DNA of 64,000 bases, from the NCBI GenBank assembly GCA_023460995.1, contig JAEWOE010000001.1:1-64000 (forward strand), read 5' to 3'. Every line of letters starts with the position of its first letter. The stretch's first letter is position 1. Positions 1-8,312 of this stretch are shown one piece after another. A model generated the notes under the pieces. It searched no databases and was not told the DNA's origin. It saw only the letters and a program-made list of their open reading frames with translations. The translations under genes were made by a program, and so were the position numbers. The DNA is from Bacillota bacterium. Its GTDB lineage: Bacteria; Bacillota_I; Bacilli_A; RF39; UBA660.

Positions 1-1
1 A

Positions 2-34
2 GAATTAAATAAACAAGAAGATATTAAACTATAA
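2..34 (+). CDS. possible C-terminal tail of an upstream gene (partial)
   Basis: The first 34 bases can be read as ten codons ending in TAA (ELNKQEDIKL then stop), which could be the tail of a gene starting before the window. The reading is too short to identify and could be chance. It is listed because a promoter for the next gene follows it directly. Confidence 0.3.
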   Translation, partial: ELNKQEDIKL

Positions 35-84
35 ATTCTAGTTATTAAATATTACTTTTTGGTCATTATATAGTAGAAAAAAAG

Positions 85-93
85 TGCTATAAT
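85..93 (+). promoter_or_regulatory. extended -10 promoter (TGCTATAAT)
   Basis: TGC followed by TATAAT at 88-93, ending 21 bases before the ATG at 115. It is one of several TGnTATAAT elements in this window placed 17-22 bases before a start codon, so the predicted leader holds little more than the GAGGTGG ribosome binding site. No convincing -35 box is seen. Confidence 0.65.
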
Positions 94-114
94 TGTAATG
101 TTTGAGGTGGTAGT

Positions 115-1146
115 ATGAAAAATATTAGAGGTAAAAGTTTATTAGTTTTGCTACTTACTAGTATTATGCTTTATTTTATATTAAAGGATGATTTTACTAA
201 TGTAGCAGAAATATTTAAGTATACAAATATAACATGGCTTATAGTAGCTATTCTAGTTTACTATTTTGGTTCTTTAATTCAAACTATATCATTAAAATTA
301 ATTATAGGTCAGTATAAGAAGGATTATTCATTATTTAAAGCATTTAGATTAAATGTTGTAACTAACTTTTTTAATGGTATAACTCCACTTGCAAGTGGGG
401 GACAGCCACTACAAGTTTATGAATTACATAAAGATAAAATTAAAGTATCTGATGGTACAAATATAATAGTTGAAAACTTTTTAATATATCAAACTTCTTT
501 AATTACTTTATCAATATTATGCTACATAATAAATGCTATCTTTAATATAGTTGCTTTCAATTTTACTTTAAGTGTACTATTTTTTATAGGATTTATTTTA
601 AATTTGGTAGTATTAATATTTGCTTATGTGGTTGGTTCTAGTAAGACTATTAGTAAAAAAATAGTTTTAACAATAGTAAAAGTTCTTGTAAAGTTTAAAA
701 TAGTTCGAGATAAAACTAAAATTATAAGTAAACTCGAAAATACATGTGATGAATTTTATAATGGTTTTAAAGATATGAAAAAAAACAAAGAAATAGTTAT
801 TAAAGGTTTTTTTCTTCAGCTAATAGGTACTGCTATAACATTTACTACAACATATTTTGTGTTTAAAGCATTAAATTTACATATTGATATGAATATGTTA
901 GAATGTATAGTAACATCTGTTTTTGTTTTTATAGCAGGTGCATTTGTTCCAATACCTGGTGGAACGGGCGGCATGGAATATACTTTCTTTAATTTTTTTG
1001 AGAGTTTCTTAGCTGGAGCTCCATTAAAATCATCATTGCTATTATGGAGATTTGTAACATATCTTTTCCCTGTTGTACTAGGTGGTTTAATATTTAATAT
1101 AAAAAAACAAGAAAGAAAGGAGATTTTTAATAATGAAAAAGAATAA
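115..1146 (+). CDS. lysylphosphatidylglycerol synthase transmembrane-domain family protein (UPF0104-like)
   Basis: A 343-residue polytopic membrane protein with about eight hydrophobic segments. It matches the flippase-like membrane half of MprF without the cytoplasmic aminoacyl-transferase half: the family stretches GGQPLQVY (near residue 100) and PIPGGTGGMEY (near residue 280) are visible. In MprF this half moves lysyl-phosphatidylglycerol across the membrane. Stand-alone members are common and their substrates are mostly unknown, so lipid flipping or export is inferred. The ATG at 115 has a GAGGTGG site seven bases upstream. The end overlaps the next small membrane gene by 14 bases, suggesting translational coupling. 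Confidence 0.85.
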   Translation: MKNIRGKSLLVLLLTSIMLYFILKDDFTNVAEIFKYTNITWLIVAILVYYFGSLIQTISLKLIIGQYKKDYSLFKAFRLNVVTNFFNGITPLASGGQPLQVYELHKDKIKVSDGTNIIVENFLIYQTSLITLSILCYIINAIFNIVAFNFTLSVLFFIGFILNLVVLIFAYVVGSSKTISKKIVLTIVKVLVKFKIVRDKTKIISKLENTCDEFYNGFKDMKKNKEIVIKGFFLQLIGTAITFTTTYFVFKALNLHIDMNMLECIVTSVFVFIAGAFVPIPGGTGGMEYTFFNFFESFLAGAPLKSSLLLWRFVTYLFPVVLGGLIFNIKKQERKEIFNNEKE

Positions 1147-1333
1147 CAATACTAATAAATTACCAGAGATGATATTTATGCCTGCTTTTTTATGTATAGG
1201 TTCTGGTGTAGGTATGGTTTTTGGATTAATATTTAGCAATATCGGCCTTGGAATGTGCTTAGGAGCTAGTATTGGTTTAACTATAGGATTATTAATAGAC
1301 TCTTCTATTAAAGCAAGTAAAACGAAAAAATGA
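1133..1333 (+). CDS. small glycine-rich membrane protein
   Basis: A 66-residue protein with two hydrophobic segments, roughly residues 13-33 and 37-55, rich in Gly and Ala with GxxxG-like spacing (GSGVGMVFGL, GLGMCLGASIGLTIGL), followed by a short basic tail. This looks like a glycine-zipper helical hairpin. I do not recognise a named family. It starts inside the previous gene, with a GAAAGGAGA site just upstream, and is followed by a strong terminator, so it closes a two-gene operon. A role with the upstream flippase-like protein is possible but inferred from position only. Confidence 0.75.
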   Translation: MKKNNNTNKLPEMIFMPAFLCIGSGVGMVFGLIFSNIGLGMCLGASIGLTIGLLIDSSIKASKTKK

Positions 1334-1340
1334 CTATATA

Positions 1341-1368
1341 GAATAATGATTTATCATTATTCTTTTTT
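1341..1368 (+). terminator. intrinsic terminator
   Basis: Nine-base perfect stem GAATAATGA / TCATTATTC with a four-base loop, then six T. It ends the two-gene membrane operon. Confidence 0.85.
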
Positions 1369-1372
1369 ATTG

Positions 1373-1381
1373 TGATATAAT
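1373..1381 (+). promoter_or_regulatory. extended -10 promoter (TGATATAAT)
   Basis: TGA plus TATAAT at 1376-1381, 17 bases before the ATG at 1399. It has the short-leader arrangement seen repeatedly in this window. Confidence 0.6.
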
Positions 1382-1398
1382 GTTATTTAGGTGATAGT

Positions 1399-2373
1399 AT
1401 GGCAACAAGCAAAGTAAGAGATGGAATCATTGGGTTTATTATTGGAGACGCAATGGGTGTTCCTAATGAGTTTAAAACTAGAGAGTGTATTAAAACTAAT
1501 ATATTAATGGAAATGGTTGGTTTTGGTTCACATCCGGTACCTGCTGGTTCATGGAGTGATGCTAGCTCTATGACTCTTGCTACAATTGATTCAATAATTA
1601 AAGAAGATGAAATTAATTATTATGATATAACTGATAACTTTGTTTTATGGGCCAAGGACACCAAATACACACCATTTAATTATGTTTTTAATATAAGTAG
1701 TACTTGCTTAAAGGCTATAACTAATTATAAGGATAATAACATGAATCCTATTAAGTGCGGCTTAGGTAAGTTAGAAGATAATGATAATAGTTCTCTTATG
1801 AGGATGCTTCCAATCGCTTATTATGCCTATTATAAGCAGCTAACGGATGATGAGATATTAAAACTAGTTAAAGATATATCTTCTATTACAAATAGACACG
1901 AAATTAGTATTTTAGGATGTTATATATATGTTAAGTATATTATGTGTTTATTGGGCGGAAAAACTAAAGAAAAGAGTTATTCAATTATTAAGAAGTTGGA
2001 TTATTCTAATTTTAAAGAAAATACTTTAAAAACATATAAAAGAGTATTAAATGATGATATATTAAAACTTAAATTAAGTGAAATTAAATCCTCATGTTAT
2101 ATAGTAGATTCTCTAGAGGCATCACTATGGTGTTTTATGAAGTCGGATAGCTATGCGCAGGCAGTTATTGCCGCAATAAACTTAGGTGATGATACAGATA
2201 CTATTGGTGCTCTAACAGGTGCTTTATCGGGTATTATGTATGGTTATAAAAATATTCCTGATGTTTGGGTAAATAAACTAATTAATTTAAACTATATTTT
2301 TGATATGGTAGATAGATTTGAAAAAACATTAAAATCAAGGAATTTATATAAACAGTTGTCTTTTAAAATATAA
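1399..2373 (+). CDS. ADP-ribosylglycohydrolase family protein (DraG/ARH type)
   Basis: A 324-residue protein with the ADP-ribosylglycohydrolase fold signature from end to end: GIIGFIIGDAMGVPNEF at the start, GSWSDASSMTLA near residue 52, a DNDNSSLMRMLP segment near residue 133, and NLGDDTDTIGALTGALSG near residue 266. Family enzymes use two metal ions to remove ADP-ribose from proteins or small molecules. The usual first metal motif is T/S-D-D; here it reads S-D-A, so one expected acidic ligand is missing while the C-terminal DDTDT ligands are kept. Activity may therefore be altered. Start chosen at ATG 1399, with an AGGTGAT site. It is a single-gene unit between two terminators. Confidence 0.88.
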   Translation: MATSKVRDGIIGFIIGDAMGVPNEFKTRECIKTNILMEMVGFGSHPVPAGSWSDASSMTLATIDSIIKEDEINYYDITDNFVLWAKDTKYTPFNYVFNISSTCLKAITNYKDNNMNPIKCGLGKLEDNDNSSLMRMLPIAYYAYYKQLTDDEILKLVKDISSITNRHEISILGCYIYVKYIMCLLGGKTKEKSYSIIKKLDYSNFKENTLKTYKRVLNDDILKLKLSEIKSSCYIVDSLEASLWCFMKSDSYAQAVIAAINLGDDTDTIGALTGALSGIMYGYKNIPDVWVNKLINLNYIFDMVDRFEKTLKSRNLYKQLSFKI

Positions 2374-2392
2374 ATCAATTAAATATTAGTAT

Positions 2393-2420
2393 AAAAAAAG
2401 AACCTTAATGTTCTTTTTTT
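2393..2420 (+). terminator. intrinsic terminator
   Basis: Eleven-base stem AAAAAAAGAAC / GTTCTTTTTTT with a six-base loop, 20 bases after the glycohydrolase stop. Confidence 0.85.
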
Positions 2421-2449
2421 GATGTATAATTGTATAGGGAAGTGAGACT

Positions 2450-3523
2450 ATGATGAATAAAAAAGCAATAAAATCATTATTACTTATTGTATTTGCCTTT
2501 TTAGGACTAATCGTTTTTTCATATAATAATGATTTTATATATAAAGATACTATATTAAAAATAACTAAAATAGAGACTATCAATGAATCGGATAGTACCA
2601 ATTCATTAGAATTAGAAGAACATTATTATCAAAAGGAAATAACTGGTATAATTTCGAATGGTAATGATAAAGGGGACATAAAAGTATTAGAATATGAAGA
2701 AACTTACTCTTCGATAGTTACTGAAAAGTATAGCGTTGGTGATAAAGTTTTTATAAGCAATAATAGTATTGAAGGCTTAAAAAGGGACTCTTATATTGCA
2801 ATAATGATCTCCATTTTTGTTATATCTATTTTTATAGTTGGTAATTTTAGAGGATTACTGGCTATAGTTAGTGTTATATTAAATACTACTATTTTTTGTC
2901 TTAGTTTAAATTTATATTTTAAAGGTGTAAATTTATTATTTTTATGTATTATTGAAATAATTATATTTACAGTACTATCACTACTTTTAGCTGGTGGTAA
3001 AAACAGGAAAACATATACTGCTATTATATCTACTTTAGTATCGATAACTACTTTATTTATTATATCTATTTTAGTAATTAAATTTACTGATTATAAAGGA
3101 ATAAATTTTAATGAGATAGGTTTTTTAACTGTACCATTTAAAGATGTAATTATAGCAGAACTAATGATTGGTGGCTTAGGTGCAATAATGGATGTTTCTA
3201 TAACAATGTCTTCATCAATTTCTGAATTAATTGAAAAGGATGATAAGATATCTAACAGTTCTTTGAAAAAATCTGGTAAAGATATTGGTAAAGACATTAT
3301 GAGCACTATGATTAATGTGCTATTCTTTACTTATTTATGTAGTGGTCTTCCAGTATTTGTCTTAGCTTTTAGAAATGGTTTTTCTTTTTATAACTACATA
3401 ACTACTAATTTTTCATTAGAACTAGCTAGATTTTTAGTAGGAAGTATAGGCATACTTCTTACAATTCCTATATCACAGTTTATTACTATTAAGTATTTAA
3501 GAAGAGGTGATGTACATGAATAA
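2450..3523 (+). CDS. YibE/F family membrane protein (first of a pair)
   Basis: A 357-residue protein with an N-terminal membrane segment (residues 8-26), an extracytoplasmic domain of about 90 residues, then about seven membrane segments. The family hallmark GGLGAIMDVSITMSSSISEL lies near residue 240. YibE/F proteins are conserved in Bacillota, nearly always as adjacent pairs, and have no firmly established function. This copy is the larger one with the extracellular domain, and its partner follows with an overlap. TATAAT at 2425-2430 and a GGAAGTGAG site precede the ATG at 2450; a second ATG directly follows, so the true start may be one codon later. Confidence 0.85.
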   Translation: MMNKKAIKSLLLIVFAFLGLIVFSYNNDFIYKDTILKITKIETINESDSTNSLELEEHYYQKEITGIISNGNDKGDIKVLEYEETYSSIVTEKYSVGDKVFISNNSIEGLKRDSYIAIMISIFVISIFIVGNFRGLLAIVSVILNTTIFCLSLNLYFKGVNLLFLCIIEIIIFTVLSLLLAGGKNRKTYTAIISTLVSITTLFIISILVIKFTDYKGINFNEIGFLTVPFKDVIIAELMIGGLGAIMDVSITMSSSISELIEKDDKISNSSLKKSGKDIGKDIMSTMINVLFFTYLCSGLPVFVLAFRNGFSFYNYITTNFSLELARFLVGSIGILLTIPISQFITIKYLRRGDVHE

Positions 3524-4265
3524 AATTCTTGCATTACTACTGTTTATTCTTTTAATATGGATAGGTGGTAATAGAGGAATAAAACTATTTATATCTCTTA
3601 TTATTAATTTTATTATTTTAATGCTTGTTTTTTATTTCATTGCATTAGGTTTTAATCCAATTGTTATATCGTTAATAGGATGTTTAATTATTACATATAT
3701 TATTTTGTATTTTGTAAATGGCGAAAATATTAAAACTAAAGCGTCATTACAATCTGTAATTATAGTTTTAGTTATTTTAGTGGTATCAATATTTTTAGTT
3801 ACAAAGGTAACTAGAATTAGTGGTTTTGGTTATGAATCTTATGAAGAGATAAATATGTTTTCTTATGATGTTGCTTTAGATTTTACAGATGTTTCTATAG
3901 CTTTAATACTAATTGGCCTTATTGGCGCTACGGTAGATACTTCAGTAGCTATTTCGTCTGCTTTATATGAAGTTCATGAAAATAATAAAGAACTATCTAA
4001 AAAGGAACTATTTTTATCTGGCATTACTATTGGAAAAGATATACTAGGTACAACTACAAACACCCTTCTGTTTGCTTTTTTAGGGGAATTTTTAACTCTA
4101 TTAATTTGGTTTAAAGATGTTAGCTATTCTTTACTAGATATTCTTAATAATAAGACTTTCTGCGCTGAATTTATAAAAATATTATTTAGTGGTATGGGGT
4201 GCGTTCTAGTTATACCAATTACAGCTTTAATTGTATCTAACAAAGTAACTAAGAAAAATATTTAG
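3516..4265 (+). CDS. YibE/F family membrane protein (second of a pair)
   Basis: A 249-residue polytopic membrane protein with the family segment GLIGATVDTSVAISSALYEV near residue 135 and no large extracellular domain. It is the short partner of the preceding YibE/F gene. The ATG at 3516 is preferred because GAAGAGGTG at 3501-3509 sits seven bases upstream; earlier in-frame GTG and ATG codons at 3507 and 3510 fall inside that site. The reading frames overlap by eight bases, so the pair is probably translated together. The two may form one membrane complex, which is inferred from their constant pairing. Confidence 0.83.
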   Translation: MNKILALLLFILLIWIGGNRGIKLFISLIINFIILMLVFYFIALGFNPIVISLIGCLIITYIILYFVNGENIKTKASLQSVIIVLVILVVSIFLVTKVTRISGFGYESYEEINMFSYDVALDFTDVSIALILIGLIGATVDTSVAISSALYEVHENNKELSKKELFLSGITIGKDILGTTTNTLLFAFLGEFLTLLIWFKDVSYSLLDILNNKTFCAEFIKILFSGMGCVLVIPITALIVSNKVTKKNI

Positions 4266-4277
4266 TGATGAAATGTA

Positions 4278-4307
4278 TAAATAATCTCTTTTTATAGCAA
4301 TATACTA
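4278..4307 (+). promoter_or_regulatory. possible SigG-type promoter upstream of sigG
   Basis: TAAATA (4278-4283), 17 bases, then TATACTA (4301-4307), against the known SigG consensus of about TGAATA-17/18-CATACTA. The -10 ends 17 bases before the sigG ATG, the same spacing as the other promoters here. Autoregulation of sigG is known in Bacillus subtilis. In such AT-rich DNA a chance match is a real risk, and TATACT could also serve the housekeeping sigma factor. Confidence 0.35.
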
Positions 4308-4324
4308 TGAAAGGAGATTTTTAT

Positions 4325-5101
4325 ATGGCACGCCACAAAGTAGAGATTATAGGCGTGAATACTGCGAATATTAAAGTACTTACGAGTGATGAGATGACTG
4401 AACTTTTTAAAGCTATGCATAATGGTGATGTATTTGCCAAAGATGATTTAATAAATGGTAATTTAAAGTTAGTTCTTTCTATACTTAGAAAGTATCAAAA
4501 TAGATGTGATAATATGGATGATTTATTCCAAGTTGGTTGTATTGGTCTAATTAAGGCTATTGATAACTTTGATTTATCACATGAAGTAAAATTTAGTACA
4601 TATGCTGTACCAATGATAATAGGTGAAATAAAAAGATATTTAAGAGATAATAATAGTATTAGAGTCTCTAGATCAGTAAAAGATTTAGCCTTTAGGATTC
4701 TTCGTATGAAAGAAGAATTACTTACTATAAAAGGAAGAGAGCCAACTATAAAAGAATTAGCGACAGGTTTAGAGATATCAGAATTTGAGCTAGCTAATGC
4801 CCTTGATTCTATGAAAGATACAATTAGTATGTTTGAACCTATCTATAATGATGGATCAGATACCATATATTTATCAGATCAGTTAGAAGATAAAAAAAAT
4901 AAACTATATGATTTAGAAACAAAAATATCATTAAAAGATGCTTTAAATAATATTAGAGAAAAAGAAAAGTACATTCTTTTAGAAAGATTTATTTATGGTA
5001 AAACTCAAGTAGAACTTGCTGAAGAACTAGGTATATCACAAGCTCAAATATCTAGACTTGAAAAAAGTGGTATAGATGGCATAAAGAAGCAAATATTATA
5101 A
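4325..5101 (+). CDS. sigG: RNA polymerase sporulation sigma factor SigG
   Basis: A 258-residue sigma factor matching SigG, the late forespore factor, along its whole length. Segments nearly identical to the Bacillus protein include RHKVEI near the start, DLFQVGCIGLIKAIDNFDLS (region 2) and FSTYAVPMIIGEIKRYLRDN. The C-terminal half has region 3 and a region 4 helix-turn-helix (GKTQVELAEELGISQAQISRLE). The start is ATG 4325 because AAAGGAG lies just upstream; the ATG at 4307 would contain that site within the gene. It implies the organism forms endospores. The next gene, YlmC/YmxH-like, is a common sigG neighbour. A possible SigG-type promoter precedes it. Confidence 0.95.
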   Translation: MARHKVEIIGVNTANIKVLTSDEMTELFKAMHNGDVFAKDDLINGNLKLVLSILRKYQNRCDNMDDLFQVGCIGLIKAIDNFDLSHEVKFSTYAVPMIIGEIKRYLRDNNSIRVSRSVKDLAFRILRMKEELLTIKGREPTIKELATGLEISEFELANALDSMKDTISMFEPIYNDGSDTIYLSDQLEDKKNKLYDLETKISLKDALNNIREKEKYILLERFIYGKTQVELAEELGISQAQISRLEKSGIDGIKKQIL

Positions 5102-5153
5102 AATATATTACATTTAATATAGATTAATCTCATATTATTATATAGGTGATAAT

Positions 5154-5396
5154 ATGAGATTATCTGATTTACAAAATAAAGATATTATATGCGTTAATGA
5201 TGGTAAGAAAATAGGTAGTATTATTGATATAAATATTAATGATAGTGGTAAACTAGAAAGTCTTATAGTAGAAAAAAGCAAGTTTTTCATATCAAGGTTT
5301 TCTACTTCTAATGAGATAGAAATAAAATGGGGTCAAATAGAAAAAATTGGTGAAGATGTTATTTTAGTTAATCTTAATCTAACTAGTGAAAACTAG
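5154..5396 (+). CDS. YlmC/YmxH family PRC-barrel protein
   Basis: An 80-residue single-domain protein matching the YlmC/YmxH sporulation-associated family: MRLSDLQNKDIICVNDGKKIG at the start, an IIDININDSGKLESLIV centre and a final WGQIEKIGEDVILV. The PRC barrel is a small beta fold found in RNA-processing and photosynthetic proteins; the exact role of YlmC/YmxH is not known. Its position directly after sigG is the usual context in spore formers and supports both calls. ATG 5154 has an AGGTGAT site and a short leader. Confidence 0.85.
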   Translation: MRLSDLQNKDIICVNDGKKIGSIIDININDSGKLESLIVEKSKFFISRFSTSNEIEIKWGQIEKIGEDVILVNLNLTSEN

Positions 5397-5405
5397 TTTT
5401 TATTA

Positions 5406-5414
5406 TGCTATAAT
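5406..5414 (+). promoter_or_regulatory. extended -10 promoter (TGCTATAAT)
   Basis: TGC plus TATAAT at 5409-5414, 18 bases before the ATG at 5433. Confidence 0.6.
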
Positions 5415-5432
5415 ATAAATTATGGTGATTAT

Positions 5433-6353
5433 ATGAAATATAGTGATGCCCAAATGAATATTATATTTGAAAAATATATAAATTTTGTAGATGAACTTCC
5501 ATATAAATACATAGATAATATAACAAATCTTTTATATATTATTGTTCCTGCTTTTATACTAAAATATGGTCTTGAAAATGAAAAAACCATACTAAATACA
5601 TTTAAAAATGTAAGAATAGTTATTAAAGAGGGGACTAATAAAAAAGTACAAGCTTTTTATAAAAGTATTCCTGTTAAAGAGGAAAATAATATAATACTAC
5701 ATAAATATATTGTTCTTCAAAATTATCATAGTAACAGTCTGGTAGAACTATTAGATAATTTAGTTCATGAATATAATCATGCATTAAATTCAGAAAATAA
5801 TAGTATAACTTTTGAAGAGAACGAAGTTCTTATACGAACTGGTTTAAGTCATATTAGATATGATAAAAATACTTTAGATTTTACATCAAAAGATAATAAT
5901 TATATATTAGAAGAAATATTAAATACTAAAGAAACTGAAGAAATAATTAATTTAATACATAGTTTTAAAAACTATAAGTTTAATAATAAGAAAATTACTA
6001 CAGCTTTATATTTCATAGATAATCATATAATAGATAAATACTCTTCTGAGTCATATAAACTTGAAACTTTCTTTACAAAAGAATTAACTACTAATAGAAC
6101 TTTTATGGCAACTTTATCAAAATTAAGAGTAAAAGGATTTATTGAAGATATAGATTACTGGTTTGATAATATTACTGGTGAAAAGAATAGTTTCAAGAAT
6201 CTAGTTAATCTAATTATTGAAGTAACGAATATAAAAAATAAGGAACCTAAATGGTTTTTAAGTAAAAAAAAATGGAAAAGACGTATAAATGAGTTGTATA
6301 AAGATACTTTGTATATTATTAATACATTCAATAATAATTGTAATTATAAATAA
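5433..6353 (+). CDS. uncharacterised protein with an HExxH zinc-peptidase-like motif
   Basis: A 306-residue soluble protein with no signal peptide or membrane segment. The helix LVHEYNHALN, near residues 112-121, carries an HExxH zinc-binding motif, and a conserved-looking LEEILNTKETEEI about 45 residues later could provide the third, glutamate ligand of a gluzincin-type site. The C-terminal half is Lys/Asn-rich and predicted helical. I do not recognise a named family, and no substrate can be proposed. A second HExxH protein of similar size and layout, interrupted by a stop codon, lies at 28403-29206. Start supported by a GGTGAT site and the promoter at 5406-5414. Confidence 0.75.
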   Translation: MKYSDAQMNIIFEKYINFVDELPYKYIDNITNLLYIIVPAFILKYGLENEKTILNTFKNVRIVIKEGTNKKVQAFYKSIPVKEENNIILHKYIVLQNYHSNSLVELLDNLVHEYNHALNSENNSITFEENEVLIRTGLSHIRYDKNTLDFTSKDNNYILEEILNTKETEEIINLIHSFKNYKFNNKKITTALYFIDNHIIDKYSSESYKLETFFTKELTTNRTFMATLSKLRVKGFIEDIDYWFDNITGEKNSFKNLVNLIIEVTNIKNKEPKWFLSKKKWKRRINELYKDTLYIINTFNNNCNYK

Positions 6354-6361
6354 AGTATCTA

Positions 6362-6370
6362 TGATATAAT
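6362..6370 (+). promoter_or_regulatory. extended -10 promoter (TGATATAAT)
   Basis: TGA plus TATAAT at 6365-6370, 18 bases before the preferred apbE start at 6389. It probably drives the apbE / NusG-II / Gx operon. Confidence 0.6.
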
Positions 6371-6388
6371 TGTAGCGTGGTGAGTTAT

Positions 6389-7390
6389 ATGAAAAAGTAT
6401 TTAAAATATATATGTGCCTTAATTCTTATAATGATTTTTGTTGTATGTATATATCTATCTTTTGGTAAGAAAAGTAAAGAATATAGTAAGAACTTATTTT
6501 ATATGGATACTTACATAAATGTTAAAGTAAATAGTTCTTTAGGTGAAACTAAAGTTAATAAGATTTTAGATGACATAGATTCCTTATATAATAAATATCA
6601 AATGCTTACTGATACTTATAATCCAGATAGTGATATATATTATATAAATAATAACAATAGTGAAGATGAAGAGATATCTATCGATAGTGAATTATATAAG
6701 ATTATAGAATTAGGATTATCTTGGTATGATAAAAGTAATGGTAAGTTTAATATTAATATGGGTAATATTATTGCCGTTTGGAAGAAGTATCGTGATGCAG
6801 GTACAGGTTTACCTACTATGGATGAGTTAGTTAAAAGTGGGTCTATCGATATTAATAATGTTGTTTTACTAGGTGATAATAAGATTAAGAATACTAGGCC
6901 AAATATTGATTTAGGAGCGGTAGCTAAAGGATATGCTACTGAAAAAGCTGGCCAGTACTTAAAAGAAAATGGTATAGATAGTTTTATAATTAATGCTGGT
7001 GGTAATGTAGTTGTAGGTAAAAATGAAATAAAAGATAGTTATAGTATCGGTATAGAAAATCCAGAACATACAAGTGATATATACCAGGTTATAAAAGGAA
7101 ATGATATAGCTGTTGTTACAAGTGGTGGGTATGAAAGATTTTATGAATATAATGGTGTAAGGTATCATCATATAATTGATCCTGATACTTTATTTCCAGC
7201 TGATAATATGCTTAGTGTTACAATAGTAGCAAAAGATTCTGCTTTAGCAGATATTCTATCTACAACTTTATTTTTAATGAAACCAGAGGAAGCAATTGCT
7301 TTAGTTAATGATTTAGATGATGTTGAAGCGGTTATTTATATAGACTCTAATACTATTTTAAAAAGTGATGGTTTTAGTAAGTATGAATAA
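6389..7390 (+). CDS. apbE: FAD:protein FMN transferase (ApbE family)
   Basis: A 333-residue exported lipoprotein-like or membrane-anchored enzyme with an N-terminal hydrophobic segment (residues 5-24). ApbE moves FMN from FAD onto a Thr or Ser of extracytoplasmic target proteins. Hallmarks are FYMDTYINVKV near residue 40, NIDLGAVAKGYATEKAG, INAGGNVVVGK, and the C-terminal HHIIDPDT and VTIVAKDSALADILST stretches that build the Mg/FAD site. Start chosen at ATG 6389, with GGTGAG just upstream; in-frame GTGs at 6377 and 6380 are less likely. It overlaps the NusG-domain-II gene by eight bases and shares an operon with a Gx-type transporter, a set known from flavin-based extracellular electron transfer loci. 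No FMN-binding target is seen in the window. Confidence 0.93.
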   Translation: MKKYLKYICALILIMIFVVCIYLSFGKKSKEYSKNLFYMDTYINVKVNSSLGETKVNKILDDIDSLYNKYQMLTDTYNPDSDIYYINNNNSEDEEISIDSELYKIIELGLSWYDKSNGKFNINMGNIIAVWKKYRDAGTGLPTMDELVKSGSIDINNVVLLGDNKIKNTRPNIDLGAVAKGYATEKAGQYLKENGIDSFIINAGGNVVVGKNEIKDSYSIGIENPEHTSDIYQVIKGNDIAVVTSGGYERFYEYNGVRYHHIIDPDTLFPADNMLSVTIVAKDSALADILSTTLFLMKPEEAIALVNDLDDVEAVIYIDSNTILKSDGFSKYE

Positions 7391-7745
7391 GCAAGATATA
7401 ATTCTTATAGCTATTATACTTACAATAGTAGGATCTATCGCTTTAGTTTTTAAATTAACAGAAAAAGATAATATGAATAATGCTTTAGTTTATTATGAAG
7501 ATAAACTTGTTCTTACTATTGATATAACTTTAGATGAACAAGAGTACACTGTAGAAGGATATAATGGCCCTGTTATAATAACAGCAGGTAATGGCAAAGT
7601 AAAAGTTGAAGATGAAGATAGTCCATTACACTTATGTTCAAAACAAGGATACATAAGTAAATCATATGAAAGTATTGTTTGTCTTCCTAATAAAATAGTA
7701 ATTAAATTAGAGAATGCTTCTTCATTAGATGCAATAGTAAAGTAG
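7383..7745 (+). CDS. NusG domain II-containing protein
   Basis: A 120-residue protein with one N-terminal membrane segment (about residues 5-24) and an extracytoplasmic beta domain ending in CSKQGYISKSYESIVCLPNKIVIKLE, the typical motif of the NusG domain II family. Despite the name it is not a transcription factor: it lacks the NGN and KOW domains. Members are regularly found beside ApbE and Gx transporters, as here, but their biochemical role is unclear; an accessory role in flavinylation or quinone-linked electron transfer is inferred. The start is ATG 7383 (MNKQDIIL), inside the end of apbE, consistent with coupled translation. Confidence 0.85.
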   Translation: MNKQDIILIAIILTIVGSIALVFKLTEKDNMNNALVYYEDKLVLTIDITLDEQEYTVEGYNGPVIITAGNGKVKVEDEDSPLHLCSKQGYISKSYESIVCLPNKIVIKLENASSLDAIVK

Positions 7746-7752
7746 GCAGTAT

Positions 7753-8274
7753 ATGGAAACAAAAGAATTTACAAGATTATCACTTTTATTAGCGCTTTCA
7801 GTAGTGCTTAATTTAATTGAGTCAATGTTACCGATTTTTAGTGGTGTTATACCTGGATTAAAACTTGGTCTTGCTAATATAATAATATTATTTGTTCTTT
7901 ATAATTACTCTTTTAAGGATGCACTTTATTTATCTATTTTAAGGGTATTTCTAGTAGGAATTCTTAGAACCGGATTATTTAGTGTATCGTTCTTTTTCTC
8001 TTTAGGAGGAGCTGTTTTAAGCATAATAGCTATGTATTTAATAAAGAGGTTTACAAAGTTATCAATAATTGGTATTAGTATAGTAGGATCTTTCTTTCAT
8101 AGTCTAGGTCAAATATTAGTCGCATGCTTTATGGTAGAAATGACAAGTATGATATATTATCTACCATTACTTCTATTATTTTCTATTCCAACAGGTATTG
8201 TAACTGGTATAATTACTAAAGAATTAATAAGTAATTTCAAAGGAATGGAAAAAAATGTCGAAAGTTATCATTAA
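7753..8274 (+). CDS. Gx transporter family protein (heptaprenyl diphosphate synthase component I-like)
   Basis: A 173-residue integral membrane protein with five or six hydrophobic segments, matching the family annotated as heptaprenyl diphosphate synthase component I / Gx transporter. Typical stretches are LNLIESMLPIFSGVIPGLKLGLAN near residue 15 and SVSFFFSLGGAVLSI near residue 75. The fold resembles substrate-binding components of ECF transporters, so transport of a small precursor is more likely than prenyl synthesis. It starts seven bases after the NusG-II gene and ends the operon. Its constant association with ApbE suggests a shared extracellular flavin or quinone pathway, which is inference. 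Confidence 0.85.
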   Translation: METKEFTRLSLLLALSVVLNLIESMLPIFSGVIPGLKLGLANIIILFVLYNYSFKDALYLSILRVFLVGILRTGLFSVSFFFSLGGAVLSIIAMYLIKRFTKLSIIGISIVGSFFHSLGQILVACFMVEMTSMIYYLPLLLLFSIPTGIVTGIITKELISNFKGMEKNVESYH

Positions 8275-8277
8275 TAT

Positions 8278-8306
8278 TTGCATTTATTTTAAAAATGTGT
8301 TATTAT
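8278..8306 (+). promoter_or_regulatory. sigma-A promoter for the small structured RNA
   Basis: TTGCAT (8278-8283), a 17-base spacer, then TATTAT (8301-8306). The predicted start is near 8313, exactly where the first strong RNA hairpin begins. Confidence 0.75.
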
Positions 8307-8312
8307 GTATAT

